Source: Betaproteobacteria bacterium
Lineage (GTDB): Bacteria > Pseudomonadota > Gammaproteobacteria > Burkholderiales > Casimicrobiaceae
Length of the DNA: 64,000 nt
NCBI GenBank assembly: GCA_016716425.1
Contig: JADJWJ010000008.1
Location: 124,001-188,000, forward strand
Direction: 5' to 3'
Under the pieces are notes generated by a model. That model saw only the letters and a program-made list of their open reading frames with translations, had not been told where the DNA came from and did no database searches. Positions 32,786-41,458 of this stretch are shown one piece after another. The position numbers and the translations under genes were made by a program. Position 1 is the stretch's first letter. Each line of letters begins with the position of its first letter.

Positions 32786-33853
32786 ATGGATGCAAATTGC
32801 GTACCGGCCGGGGATTTCCCTTTTCGGCCTATGGAAACCAATGGCACCCCGTCTCCCGCGCCTGGCCGCGAGGACGACCAACTCGCCCGCGCATTGGTGC
32901 GAATGGCGATAGTGAGCGCTGACCAACGCGTTCGCCTCTCCCCGCTGGCGGGGGGCGTCTCGTCGGATATCTACCGCGCCGACCTGCCGTCCGGCGTCGT
33001 ATGCGTCAAGCGCGCGCTGCCGCGGTTGAAGGTCGCGGCCGACTGGCGGGTCCCCGTGGAACGCAACCGCTGGGAGGTCGAGTGGATGCGCGTCGCGGGC
33101 GCGGTAGTCCCGTCCGCCGTGCCCGAAATCCTGGGCGAGGACCGCGAGGCGGGCGCCTTCGCGATGGCGTGGCTGCCGCCCGACCTCTACCCGGTCTGGA
33201 AGGCGCTGCTGGCGCAGGGCGAGGGCACGGTCGGGATGGCCGCCCGCGTGGGCGACACGCTCGGCCGGATTCACGCGGCGACCGCCGACCGGCCGGACGT
33301 CGCCGCGCGGTTCGCCACCGACGCGCTGTTCCACGCCATCCGCCTCGACCCCTACCTCGTCACCGCGGCTGCCGCGCATCCGGACCTCGCCGACCGGCTG
33401 CACGCGCTGGTCGCCACGACTGCCGGCACGCGCCGCACGCTCGTCCACGGCGACTTCTCGCCCAAGAACATCCTGATCGGGCCCGAAGGGCCGGTCATCC
33501 TCGACGCCGAGTGCGCGTGGTACGGCGACCCGGCGTTCGACGTCGCGTTCGTCCTCAACCACCTGCTGCTGAAAGGCGTCTGGCGGCCGCAGTGGCGGGC
33601 GCAGTACGCGGAAATGTATCGCGCGCTCGTCGCCGCCTACCGCCCGCACGTGGCGTGGGAGGGCTGGGCGACGCTGGACGCCCGGACGGCCGCGCTGCTG
33701 CCCGGCCTGCTGCTCGCGCGCGTCGACGGCAAGTCGCCGGCCGAGTACGTCACGGCGGACGCCGACCGCGACGCGATCCGGCGCTTCGCGCACGAGTTCG
33801 TGGCGCGGCCCCCGGCGACGCTGGAACGACTCGTGCGTGCGTGGTCGCCATGA
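32786..33853 (+). CDS. APH-family small-molecule kinase
   Basis: The 355-residue protein has the aminoglycoside phosphotransferase fold: N-lobe LAGGVSSDIYRADLPSGVVCVKRAL with the ATP-binding Lys, catalytic loop TLVHGDFSPKNILIG (His-Gly-Asp ... Asn), and metal site VILDAECAWYGDPAFDVAF. It phosphorylates a hydroxyl of some small molecule or sugar. The next gene, an enolase paralog, overlaps its stop by four bases (ATGA), so the two probably act in one pathway. The start is uncertain: ATG 32786, ATG 32831 or TTG 32753. It is not evidence for antibiotic resistance, since this fold is widely used. Confidence 0.82.
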   Translation: MDANCVPAGDFPFRPMETNGTPSPAPGREDDQLARALVRMAIVSADQRVRLSPLAGGVSSDIYRADLPSGVVCVKRALPRLKVAADWRVPVERNRWEVEWMRVAGAVVPSAVPEILGEDREAGAFAMAWLPPDLYPVWKALLAQGEGTVGMAARVGDTLGRIHAATADRPDVAARFATDALFHAIRLDPYLVTAAAAHPDLADRLHALVATTAGTRRTLVHGDFSPKNILIGPEGPVILDAECAWYGDPAFDVAFVLNHLLLKGVWRPQWRAQYAEMYRALVAAYRPHVAWEGWATLDARTAALLPGLLLARVDGKSPAEYVTADADRDAIRRFAHEFVARPPATLERLVRAWSP

Positions 33854-35136
33854 CCCCGACCACGATCACCCGCGTCCACGCCAGGCGCGTCTGGGACTCG
33901 CGCGGGCGCCCGACCGTCGAGGCCGAGGTGCGCCTGGCGTGCGGCGTGGTCGGGCGCGGCATCGCGCCGGCCGGCGCCTCCCGCGGCTCGCGCGAGGCGG
34001 TCGACCTGCGCGACGGCGGCACGCGGCACGGCGGCCACGACGTGGCGCAGGCGATCGCCAACGTCCGCGGGCCGATCGCGCGCGCGATCTTCGAGATGGA
34101 CGCGCTCGACCAGGCCGACATCGACGCGAAGATGATCGAACTCGACGGCACGCCCGACAAGTCGAAGCTCGGCGGCAACGCGATGGTCGCGGTGTCGCTG
34201 GCGGTCGCGCAGGCCGCGGCGCTCGCGCACGACATGCCGCTGTGGCAGCACCTGGCCGGCGACGAGCCCGTGTCGCTGCCGCTGCCCGAGGTGCAGATCT
34301 TCGGCGGCGGCGCGCACGCCGGGCGGCGCATCGACATCCAGGACCTGATGGTGATTCCGGTCGGCGCGTGGAGCTACGACGACGCGCTGACGATGGTCGC
34401 CGAGATCTATCGCGCGGCGGGCGCGCTGATGCAGGAGTCGGGCAAGCTGGCCGGCGTGGCGGACGAGGGCGGCTGGTGGCCGCAGTTCGCGACGAACGAG
34501 GAGGCGCTGGAAATGACGGTGCGCGCGATCGAGCGCGCCGGCGGCCATCCGGGCACCGACGCGGCGCTGTCGCTCGACATCGCGGCCTCCGAGTTCGGGC
34601 GCGAGGGCACGTACACGCTGGCGCTCGAAGGCCGCTCGCTCGACCGCGACGGAATGGCCGAGATGCTGCTCGACTGGATCGAGCGCTATCCGATCGTGTC
34701 GATCGAGGACCCGTTCGCCGAGGACGACCGCGACGCGTGGATCGCGTTCACGCGCGCGGCGCGCCACCGCGTGCAGGTCGTCGGCGACGACTACCTGACC
34801 ACGAACGCGGAGCGGATCGCCGAGGCCGCGGCGGATGCGGCGTGCAACGCCGTGCTGATCAAGGTCAACCAGGCCGGCACGCTGACCGAAGCGAAAGCGG
34901 CCCTCGACGCCGGCAAGGCCGCGGGCTTCGGCACGATCGTGTCGGCGCGCTCCGGCGAGTCCGAGGACGTCGCCATCGCGCACCTGGCCGTCGGCTGGAA
35001 CGCCGGCCAGCTCAAGGTCGGCTCGTTCGCGCGCAGCGAGCGGATGGCCAAATGGAACGAGGTGCTCCGCATCGAGGACGCGCTCGGCGGCGACGGACGC
35101 TTCGCCGGCGCAGCCGCCCTCCCGCCCCGGAAATAG
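33850..35136 (+). CDS. Enolase paralog with an altered active-site loop
   Basis: The 428-residue protein aligns with enolase over its whole length: VWDSRGRPTVEAEV, GASRGSREAVDLRDG, IVSIEDPF, VVGDDYLTTN, LIKVNQAGTLTEA. The metal ligands (Asp in LSLDIAASEF, Glu in SIEDPF, Asp in VVGDD), the catalytic Lys of LIKVNQ and the Glu of ADEGG are kept. The otherwise invariant His of the SHRSGETED loop is replaced by Ala (VSARSGESED), and the Thr of GASTG is Arg. This suggests a changed substrate, though dehydration of 2-phosphoglycerate cannot be excluded. The stop codon abuts the REP-like repeat. It is coupled to an APH-like kinase gene. Confidence 0.82.
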   Translation: MTPTTITRVHARRVWDSRGRPTVEAEVRLACGVVGRGIAPAGASRGSREAVDLRDGGTRHGGHDVAQAIANVRGPIARAIFEMDALDQADIDAKMIELDGTPDKSKLGGNAMVAVSLAVAQAAALAHDMPLWQHLAGDEPVSLPLPEVQIFGGGAHAGRRIDIQDLMVIPVGAWSYDDALTMVAEIYRAAGALMQESGKLAGVADEGGWWPQFATNEEALEMTVRAIERAGGHPGTDAALSLDIAASEFGREGTYTLALEGRSLDRDGMAEMLLDWIERYPIVSIEDPFAEDDRDAWIAFTRAARHRVQVVGDDYLTTNAERIAEAAADAACNAVLIKVNQAGTLTEAKAALDAGKAAGFGTIVSARSGESEDVAIAHLAVGWNAGQLKVGSFARSERMAKWNEVLRIEDALGGDGRFAGAAALPPRK

Positions 35137-35220
35137 GGTCAGACCCTCAACATGCACTCCGCTTCACGTTAGGGGTCTGACCCTTAACATGAAGTAGATT
35201 GCATGTTAGGGGTCAGACCC
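35136..35220. repeat. GGGTCTGACCC-family palindromes, two overlapping copies
   Basis: Two palindromic units overlap here: 35136-35183 and 35173-35220, each with GGGTCAGACCC or GGGTCTGACCC ends and an AACATG core. They belong to the same family as the copies at 1025 and 1205. They separate the convergent enolase-paralog and HAD genes, and the stop codon of the HAD gene lies inside the second unit. Confidence 0.85.
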
Positions 35221-36005
35221 TTAAGGAGGAAGTCGGCCAATTGGACGAAGCCCGCCCCCGCCTCGGCTTCGGTGACGTAGGCGGGCGGGGTGGCGATGCG
35301 GTCGAGGAACGGGCGGATGTTGGCCATGCCGACGGCGAGCGGGAAGTAAGCGAACATCGGCGCGTCGTTCGGCGAGTCGCCGGCGAACACGTAGTGCGCG
35401 CGGTCGGCATCGAGGTCGACGCCGAACGCCTCCGCGAACAGCGTGCGCGTCATCGCGAGCTTGTCGTAGCGGCCGAACCAGCCGTTGACGTGAATGGAGC
35501 TGACCTTCGCCGTCAGCCCTTCCGCCTCCATCAGCGCGACGATCCGATCGACCGCCTCCCGCGGCAGCGGCGCCACGTCCTCGCAGAAGTCGATCGCAAG
35601 GTCCGCCTCGCGGTAGTGCTGGTCGGACGCGAGCGCCGTACCCGGCACCGCGCGCAGGATCTTCTCGCCGACCGCCGCGAGCCGCGCGCGGTTCGCCGCG
35701 CGCGTCGCGTCGTCGGCGACGAACCGCTTGATCAGCTTACGCGACGCGCCGTCGTAGCGCATCCAGAACGCGCCGTTCTCGCCGACCACCGCGTCGACCG
35801 GCCACATGCGTGCGATGTGGTCGCACCACCCGGCCGGCCGTCCGGTGATCGGCACCACGCGCAGCCCCGCTGCGCGCAACCGCGCCAGTGCCGCATACGC
35901 GGGCGCCGTCAGCTCGCCGTGCGTCGTGATCGTGTCGTCGATGTCGGCCAGCACGCCGCGGACCGCGCGCCGCGCCTGGCCCGCCATCGTCGCGAGCGGC
36001 TGCAT
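35184..36005 (-). CDS. HAD-superfamily phosphatase (Cof/IIB type)
   Basis: The 273-residue protein has HAD motif I VLADIDDTITTHGEL (nucleophile Asp), motif II VPITGRPAGW, and motif IV YVFAGDSPNDAPMFAYF, with the cap of the IIB subfamily between. Such enzymes dephosphorylate sugar phosphates. The start at ATG 36005 overlaps the stop of the LOG gene by one base. The last residues (GLTPNMQSTSC) are encoded by the REP-like repeat, so the normal C-terminus has been extended or replaced by the repeat insertion. Confidence 0.82.
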   Translation of the reverse strand: MQPLATMAGQARRAVRGVLADIDDTITTHGELTAPAYAALARLRAAGLRVVPITGRPAGWCDHIARMWPVDAVVGENGAFWMRYDGASRKLIKRFVADDATRAANRARLAAVGEKILRAVPGTALASDQHYREADLAIDFCEDVAPLPREAVDRIVALMEAEGLTAKVSSIHVNGWFGRYDKLAMTRTLFAEAFGVDLDADRAHYVFAGDSPNDAPMFAYFPLAVGMANIRPFLDRIATPPAYVTEAEAGAGFVQLADFLLKGLTPNMQSTSC

Positions 36006-36592
36006 CACGGCTGCGGCGTCGCGTCCCGCCGCGCCCTCGCCGAAGCCGGCGCCTGCCAGTTCGCCAGCGCGTCGAACACGTCGTCGACCCGGGAGGCGAC
36101 CGCCAGCATCGTCCGGTGCTCGGCCCGCAGGAAGCCGTCGGCGACGCCGCGGTCGATCTGCGCGCGGAAGCCGTCGAAGTAGCCGTCGACGTTGACCAGC
36201 GCGAGCGGCTTCGCGTGGATGCCCAGCTGCGCCCACGTCGCCATCTCGCACAGCTCGTCGAACGTACCGAAGCCGCCGGGCAGCGCGACGAACGCGTCCG
36301 CGTACTCCGCCATCAGCGCCTTGCGCTCGTGCATCGTCGGCACGATCAGGAGTTCGGTCAGTCCCGGGTGCCCGACCTCGCGCACCATCAGCTGCTCGGT
36401 GATGACGCCGATCACCTTGCCGCCCGCCGCGAGCGTCGCCTCGGCCGCGATCGTCATCAGCCCGACGCTGCCGCCCCCGTACACGAGCGTCAGGTCGCGC
36501 GAAGCCAGCGCGCGGCCGAAGTCGGCGGCGGCCTGAGCGTACACGGGCCGCGTGCCCGCGTTCGATCCGCAGAAGAGGCAGATGCGCTTCAT
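36005..36592 (-). CDS. LOG-family Rossmann protein (TIGR00730)
   Basis: The 195-residue protein shows the family's nucleotide-binding motifs LTLVYGGGSVGLM and VALPGGFGTFDELCE (PGGxGTxxE). LOG-family members hydrolyse cytokinin riboside 5'-monophosphates or related nucleotide monophosphates to base and ribose phosphate. The start at 36592 overlaps the glpD stop by four bases, and the stop overlaps the HAD start, so glpD-LOG-HAD form a tightly coupled operon. Confidence 0.88.
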   Translation of the reverse strand: MKRICLFCGSNAGTRPVYAQAAADFGRALASRDLTLVYGGGSVGLMTIAAEATLAAGGKVIGVITEQLMVREVGHPGLTELLIVPTMHERKALMAEYADAFVALPGGFGTFDELCEMATWAQLGIHAKPLALVNVDGYFDGFRAQIDRGVADGFLRAEHRTMLAVASRVDDVFDALANWQAPASARARRDATPQP

Positions 36593-38100
36593 GCGCGCCC
36601 CGCCATGTAGCCGGCGACCGCGTCGCGTTGCGCGGGCGACATCGGCAGCCCGCACTTCGTGCGCCGCCACAGCACGTCGTCGGCCGTGCGCGCCCACTCC
36701 TCCGCGACCAGATAATCGACCTCGCGGGCCGTGAGATGCGCGCCGAAGTCGCGGCCCAGGTCGGCCGGCGTCTTCGCGTCGCCAAGGACCGCGATTGCGC
36801 GCGTGCCGTGACGGGTGCCGATCGCGCGCAAGAGCGGCGCTGGCAGCTGCGGGTACCGACGACACAGTTCCGCGAACCATGCGTTGCGGTCGCGCCCCGG
36901 CAGGTCGCCGCCGGGCAGCGGCGCCGCCTGCGTCCACGCCGGCTTCATCGCCGGCAGGTAAGGTGCCAGTTCGGCCAGCGCGTGCTCGGCGAGCTTGCGG
37001 TACGTCGTGATCTTGCCGCCGAACAGCGACAGCACCGGCGCGCGCTCGGGCCCCGGCGCGCCCGGCAGCGCGTCGAGCTTCAGCACGTAGTCGCGCGTGA
37101 TCGCCGACGGATCGGACGAGCCGTCGTCGTAGAGCGGCCGCACGCCGCTGTACGTCCACACGACATCCGACGTCGTCAGCGGGCGGTCGAGGTACGCGTT
37201 GGCGAGCTTGATCAGGTAGTCGACCTCGTCGGCCGAGATCTCCGGGTGCTCGTAGTCGTCGACGGGAACGTCGGTGGTCCCGATCAGCGAGTAGTCGCTC
37301 TCGAACGGGATCACGAACACGATCCGCTTGTCGGCGTTCTGCAGGATGTACGCGTGCGCCTCGGCGTGCACGCGCGGGACGACGATGTGGCTGCCCTTGA
37401 CGTGGCGCACGCTGCCCTCGCCCGGCTGCTCCGGCCGCACGCTGTCGAGCACGTGCTTGACCCACGGACCCGCGGCGTTGACGATCGCGCGCGCGACGAT
37501 CTCGCTGGCCGCGCCGTCCGCCGTGCGCAGCGCCACCCGCCACAGCCCGCCGTCGCGACGCGCACCGGTCACCCGCGTGCGCGTGCGGACCTCGCCGCCG
37601 TGCGCCGCGATGTCGAGCGCGTTGGCCACGACCAGCCGCGCGTCGTCGACGCGCGCGTCGGCGTAGACGAAGCCCTTGCGGAAGCGGGGCTTCAGCCCGG
37701 CCGACCAACGGCTGCCGGCCAAGTCGACACCGAAGGACTTCGGCAGCGTGCGGCGGCCGCCGATGTGATCGTAGAGGAAGAGACCGGTGCGAATCATCCA
37801 CGCCGGCCGCAGGTGCGGCTCGTGCGGCAGCACGAACGCCAGCGGTTCGACGAGATGCGGCGCGGTGGCGAGCAGCACCTCGCGCTCGGCCAGAGACTCG
37901 GCGACCAGCCGGAACTCGTAGTACTCGAGGTAGCGCAGGCCGCCGTGGATGAGCTTGGTGCTCCACTGCGACGTGGCGGCCGCGAGGTCGTCCTGCTCGG
38001 CCAGCAGCACCGACAGGCCGCGCCCGGCGGCGTCGCGCGCGATGCCGGCGCCGTTGATGCCGCCGCCGATGACGAGGAGGTCGTAGGGGGAGGAATGCAT
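36589..38100 (-). CDS. glpD: Glycerol-3-phosphate dehydrogenase (FAD-dependent)
   Basis: The 503-residue enzyme begins at ATG 38100 with the FAD-binding LLVIGGGINGAGIARDAAGRG. Further signatures are TSQWSTKLIHGGLRYLEYYE, NAAGPWVKHVL, and the C-terminal LFGGKITTYRKLAEHAL. It oxidises sn-glycerol-3-phosphate to DHAP at the inner membrane with electrons going to quinone. It is first in the operon with LOG and HAD genes. No glpK or glpF lies beside it. Confidence 0.95.
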   Translation of the reverse strand: MHSSPYDLLVIGGGINGAGIARDAAGRGLSVLLAEQDDLAAATSQWSTKLIHGGLRYLEYYEFRLVAESLAEREVLLATAPHLVEPLAFVLPHEPHLRPAWMIRTGLFLYDHIGGRRTLPKSFGVDLAGSRWSAGLKPRFRKGFVYADARVDDARLVVANALDIAAHGGEVRTRTRVTGARRDGGLWRVALRTADGAASEIVARAIVNAAGPWVKHVLDSVRPEQPGEGSVRHVKGSHIVVPRVHAEAHAYILQNADKRIVFVIPFESDYSLIGTTDVPVDDYEHPEISADEVDYLIKLANAYLDRPLTTSDVVWTYSGVRPLYDDGSSDPSAITRDYVLKLDALPGAPGPERAPVLSLFGGKITTYRKLAEHALAELAPYLPAMKPAWTQAAPLPGGDLPGRDRNAWFAELCRRYPQLPAPLLRAIGTRHGTRAIAVLGDAKTPADLGRDFGAHLTAREVDYLVAEEWARTADDVLWRRTKCGLPMSPAQRDAVAGYMAGRA

Positions 38101-38168
38101 GGCGTGCTTCGCTGCGGATTCTACCGGATGCGGTAGCATTTCCGTTTGCGCCGCCTCAAGGTCCCTCC

Positions 38169-39359
38169 ATGGAGAAACTCCCCGAGATTGCCGCGCTCGA
38201 CGCCGACATGCGTGCCTGGCGGCACCACCTGCACGCGCATCCGGAGACCGCGTTCGAGGAGACCGCCACCAGCGCGTTCGTCGCCGACAAGCTCTCCGCC
38301 TTCGGCCTCGAAGTGCACACCGGGCTCGCCGGCACCGGCGTCGTCGGCGTGCTGCGCCACGGCGGGAGCGATGCCGCCATCGGCCTGCGCGCGGATCTCG
38401 ACGCGCTGCACATCCATGAGAAGTCGGGCGTGGCCCACGCGTCGCGGCACGAGGGCCGCATGCACGCGTGCGGCCACGACGGCCACACGACGATGCTGCT
38501 CGGCGCCGCGCGCGCTCTCTCGCAGCGGCGCAATTTCGCCGGGACCGCGTACTTCATCTTCCAGCCGGCGGAGGAGAACGAGGGCGGCGGCCGCGTCATG
38601 GTCGCGGAAGGGCTGTTCGACCGCTTTCCGATGCGGGCGGTGTACGGCATGCACAACTGGCCCGAGCTCCCGCTCGGCACGATCGCGCTGCGCGAGGGCC
38701 CGCTGATGGGCGCGTACGACGTCTTCGAGATCGTCGCCACCGGCCGCGGCGCGCACGCGGCGATGCCGCATCTCGGCCGCGACCCGATGCCGTTCGCCGC
38801 GCACGTGATCAACGCGCTGCAGACGATCGTCGCACGCAACCTGCATCCGCTCGAGGCGGGCGTGGTCAGCGTCACGCAGGTGCACGGCGGCGACACGTGG
38901 AACGTGATTCCGCAGGAGGTCGTGCTGCGCGGCACCGTGCGCTCGTTCGTGCCGTCCGTGCAGGACACGATCGAGCGGCGGATCGGCGAGATCGTCACCG
39001 GCCTCGCCGCGACGTTCGACATGACAGCGACGCTTCGGTACGAGCGGCGGTACCCCGCCACGATCAACACGCCCGAGGAGACGCGCCACGCGCTCGCCGC
39101 GGCCACCGCGCTGCTCGGTGCGGAAAACGTGGACACGAACCCGACGCCGTCGATGGGCTCCGAGGACTTCGCGTTCATGCTGCAGGCAAAGCCCGGCTGC
39201 TACGTGTGGCTGGGCGGCAGCCGCGGCCCCGGCACGCCGAACCTGCACAACCCGCACTACGACTTCAACGACGACGCGCTCGCGATCGGCGCGAGCTACT
39301 GGGTGACGCTGGCCGAGCAGCAGCTGCCGGCGATGGCAGCCGCGACGAGCGCAGCCTAG
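38169..39359 (+). CDS. M20-family amidohydrolase (hippurate-hydrolase-like)
   Basis: The 396-residue enzyme has the M20D metal motifs: LRADLDALHIHEKSG, MHACGHDGHTTMLLGAA (Cys/His metal ligands), FQPAEENEGGGRVMV, VYGMHNWPELPLG, and the C-terminal SEDFAFMLQ. It cleaves N-acyl amino acids or similar amides with two metal ions in the cytoplasm. The ATG at 38169 has only a weak AAGG upstream. It is divergent from glpD (68-base gap). Confidence 0.92.
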   Translation: MEKLPEIAALDADMRAWRHHLHAHPETAFEETATSAFVADKLSAFGLEVHTGLAGTGVVGVLRHGGSDAAIGLRADLDALHIHEKSGVAHASRHEGRMHACGHDGHTTMLLGAARALSQRRNFAGTAYFIFQPAEENEGGGRVMVAEGLFDRFPMRAVYGMHNWPELPLGTIALREGPLMGAYDVFEIVATGRGAHAAMPHLGRDPMPFAAHVINALQTIVARNLHPLEAGVVSVTQVHGGDTWNVIPQEVVLRGTVRSFVPSVQDTIERRIGEIVTGLAATFDMTATLRYERRYPATINTPEETRHALAAATALLGAENVDTNPTPSMGSEDFAFMLQAKPGCYVWLGGSRGPGTPNLHNPHYDFNDDALAIGASYWVTLAEQQLPAMAAATSAA

Positions 39360-39435
39360 CAGGGGCGCGGCTCCACGCCGCAACGCGCCGGCCCGCGGCG
39401 AACCCTCCGGGGAACCAACGCCCCACGAGGGCCGT

Positions 39436-40041
39436 TCAACGAGCTTGCACCCGCCTCACCACGAACGGCGACGCGAACAGCTTCCCTCCGTCCGTCGCCA
39501 GGAATCCTTCGATCTCGGGCGATTCCGCCGTGATCACCGTCTGCGACGACGAGCCTTCGCCGCGATTCGTACCCTTGATCCGGCCCGCGCGGATCGCAGC
39601 CTCGAGCGCATCCTCGTCCATCGTCGCGAAGCGCAGCGTGTTGCGGTCGACCAGCGTGTATCGGACAAAGAGGTACCCGACGGTCGTGGCCCCTTCGGCC
39701 TGGACCACGTTCAGGTAGCGCTGCTTCCCGACCCGCGACGAGAAGGCGACGTACGCCTCGTCCGTCAGGCCATTGCGCTTGTGGTCGACGACGACGATCC
39801 TCGTTCGCCGGTTCCCCGGCCCGGTGGCGTCGGTCAGCGAGAATTCGGGACCGATGTGGATGTACGACAGTTCGTCCTTGTCCTGGTAGCGCCACACGCC
39901 GTAGATCGCCGTGTCGGGCTGCGTACTGTCCAACGACGAGATCGGATTGACCGAGTCGACCTTGCAGCCGGTCAGGACGGCGATCAGCAGACAAAGCGGC
40001 GCCACGGACAGCCGGTTGCACAGTCTGCGCGGGTCGAGCAT
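39436..40041 (-). CDS. Lipoprotein of unknown function
   Basis: The 201-residue product starts at ATG 40041 with AGGGA upstream. A lipoprotein signal (residues about 1-23, APLCLLIAVLTGC) is followed by DSVNPISSLDSTQPD, then a compact domain with AIYGVWRYQDKDELSYIHIGPEF and FVRYTLVDRNTLRFATMDED, which reads as a small beta-rich lipid- or ligand-binding fold. The overall type resembles lipocalin-like YgdR/DUF lipoproteins, but I do not know the family. It is a single gene between the amidohydrolase and the sugar dehydrogenase. Confidence 0.75.
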   Translation of the reverse strand: MLDPRRLCNRLSVAPLCLLIAVLTGCKVDSVNPISSLDSTQPDTAIYGVWRYQDKDELSYIHIGPEFSLTDATGPGNRRTRIVVVDHKRNGLTDEAYVAFSSRVGKQRYLNVVQAEGATTVGYLFVRYTLVDRNTLRFATMDEDALEAAIRAGRIKGTNRGEGSSSQTVITAESPEIEGFLATDGGKLFASPFVVRRVQAR

Positions 40042-40189
40042 GGTTCCCTCCGTAGCCTTCGATGTCGTCCGGGCTGGGCACGACCGGTCGACGTGTCTTG
40101 GCCGCAGCGTGAACCCGCTGCGCGACGCGCGCAAGCGGCAACCGCCGCGCGGGTGTGCGCGCGGCCGGGGCCCGCCCGCGCCTTCGCGC

Positions 40190-41332
40190 TCAGCGCTTCG
40201 GCGCGACCCGCAGCAGCTGCCCGTCTGACGCGTCGGTCAGCAGATAGATGAATCCGTCGGGCCCCTGCACGACGTCGCGCACGCGGCCGACGTTCGGCAG
40301 GTAGCGCGCCTCCTCCACGACGCGCCCGCCGTCGAGCTTCAGGCGCACGAGCGCACCGGGGCGCAGCGAGCCGACGAAGAGCTGACCCTTCCATTCGGGG
40401 AACGCGCTGCCCGTGTAGAACGCCGCACCCGACGGCGCGATCACCGGGTCCCAGTAGTACACCGGCTGCTCCATGCCGTCCTTCGCCGTACCCTCGCCGA
40501 TCTTCAGGCCCGAGTAGTCGACGCCGTAGGTGATCACCGGCCAGCCGTAGTTGCGGCCGGCGCGCGGGAAGTTGAGCTCGTCGCCGCCGCGCGCGCCATG
40601 TTCGAGCGTCCACAGCTGGCCGGTCTCCGGATGCAGCGCGGCGCCCTGCAGGTTGCGGTGGCCGTACGACCAGATCTCGGGCCGCGCACCCGCGCGGCCG
40701 ACGAGCGGGTTGTCCTTCGGCACGCTGCCGTCGGCATTGATGCGCACGACCTTGCCGATCGTCGTCGCGACGTCCTGCGCGCGCTCGCGCTCGCCGTAGC
40801 GGTCGCCGGTGGTGACGAACAGCGTGCCGTCGCGCGCGAACACCAGCCGCGAACCCCAGTGGTTGCCGCCGCCAACTTTCGGCACCTGCCGCCAGATGAT
40901 CTCCGTGTTCTCCAGCGCGGTGCCGGTGAAACGGCCGCGCGCGACCGCCGTACCGGCGCCGCCGTCGCCGGCCTCCGAGAACGACAGGTAGACGAGCCGG
41001 TCCTGCGCGAAGTTCGGAGACAGCGCGATACCGAGCAGGCCACCCTGCCCGCCCGCACGCACCGACGGCACGCCCGCGAGCGTGCGCCGCGACTGGCCGT
41101 CGGCCTCCAGCAGAACGAGCCGGCCCGGCCGCTCGGTCACGAGCATCCGGCCGTCCGGCAGGAAGGCCAAGCCCCACGGATGCGCGAAGCCACGCGCGAC
41201 CTCGGTCACCGCAAGCGGCCCCTCGATCGTCGGCGGCGTGGGCGAGCGCGGGGCCTGTGCAAGAGCCTGCGCCGCGACGATCAGGCCGAGCGCGGCCAAC
41301 GTACCGCGGAGAATGGCAATCGGTGTTCTCAT
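40190..41332 (-). CDS. PQQ-dependent aldose sugar dehydrogenase (YliI/Asd type)
   Basis: The 380-residue protein has a signal peptide (residues about 1-25, LGLIVAAQALAQA) and a six-bladed propeller with FAHPWGLAFLPDGRMLVTERPGRL, GGQGGLLGIALSPNF, GGNHWGSRLVFARDGTLF, SYGHRNLQGAALHPETG and HGARGGDELNFPRAGRNYGWP, all soluble glucose dehydrogenase/YliI signatures. It oxidises aldose sugars in the periplasm with PQQ and Ca2+. No PQQ synthesis gene is visible in the window. Confidence 0.9.
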   Translation of the reverse strand: MRTPIAILRGTLAALGLIVAAQALAQAPRSPTPPTIEGPLAVTEVARGFAHPWGLAFLPDGRMLVTERPGRLVLLEADGQSRRTLAGVPSVRAGGQGGLLGIALSPNFAQDRLVYLSFSEAGDGGAGTAVARGRFTGTALENTEIIWRQVPKVGGGNHWGSRLVFARDGTLFVTTGDRYGERERAQDVATTIGKVVRINADGSVPKDNPLVGRAGARPEIWSYGHRNLQGAALHPETGQLWTLEHGARGGDELNFPRAGRNYGWPVITYGVDYSGLKIGEGTAKDGMEQPVYYWDPVIAPSGAAFYTGSAFPEWKGQLFVGSLRPGALVRLKLDGGRVVEEARYLPNVGRVRDVVQGPDGFIYLLTDASDGQLLRVAPKR

Positions 41333-41410
41333 CCCCGTTCCTTGCCTCGATGTTGCGGTTGAGACCGGTATGGTCGGCCGTGGGTTCCTGTGCTGTCGGG
41401 ACGCGGGCAC

Positions 41411-41456
41411 TGCTCTCCCCTCACCCCAGCCCTCTCCCCGCTGCGCGGGGCGAGGG
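41411..41456. repeat. CCCTCTCCCCG-type intergenic hairpin
   Basis: A short hairpin (CCCTCTCCCCGCTGCGCGGGGCGAGGG-like, in parts) between the sugar dehydrogenase and fumC genes. It belongs to the same class as the repeat at 11464-11505 and probably works as a terminator for one of the flanking genes. Confidence 0.6.
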
Positions 41457-41458
41457 CG

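Noticed and set aside
32786..33853. Aminoglycoside resistance gene
   Set aside because: The fold is APH-like but the context (coupled enolase paralog) and lack of specific similarity argue for a metabolic kinase.
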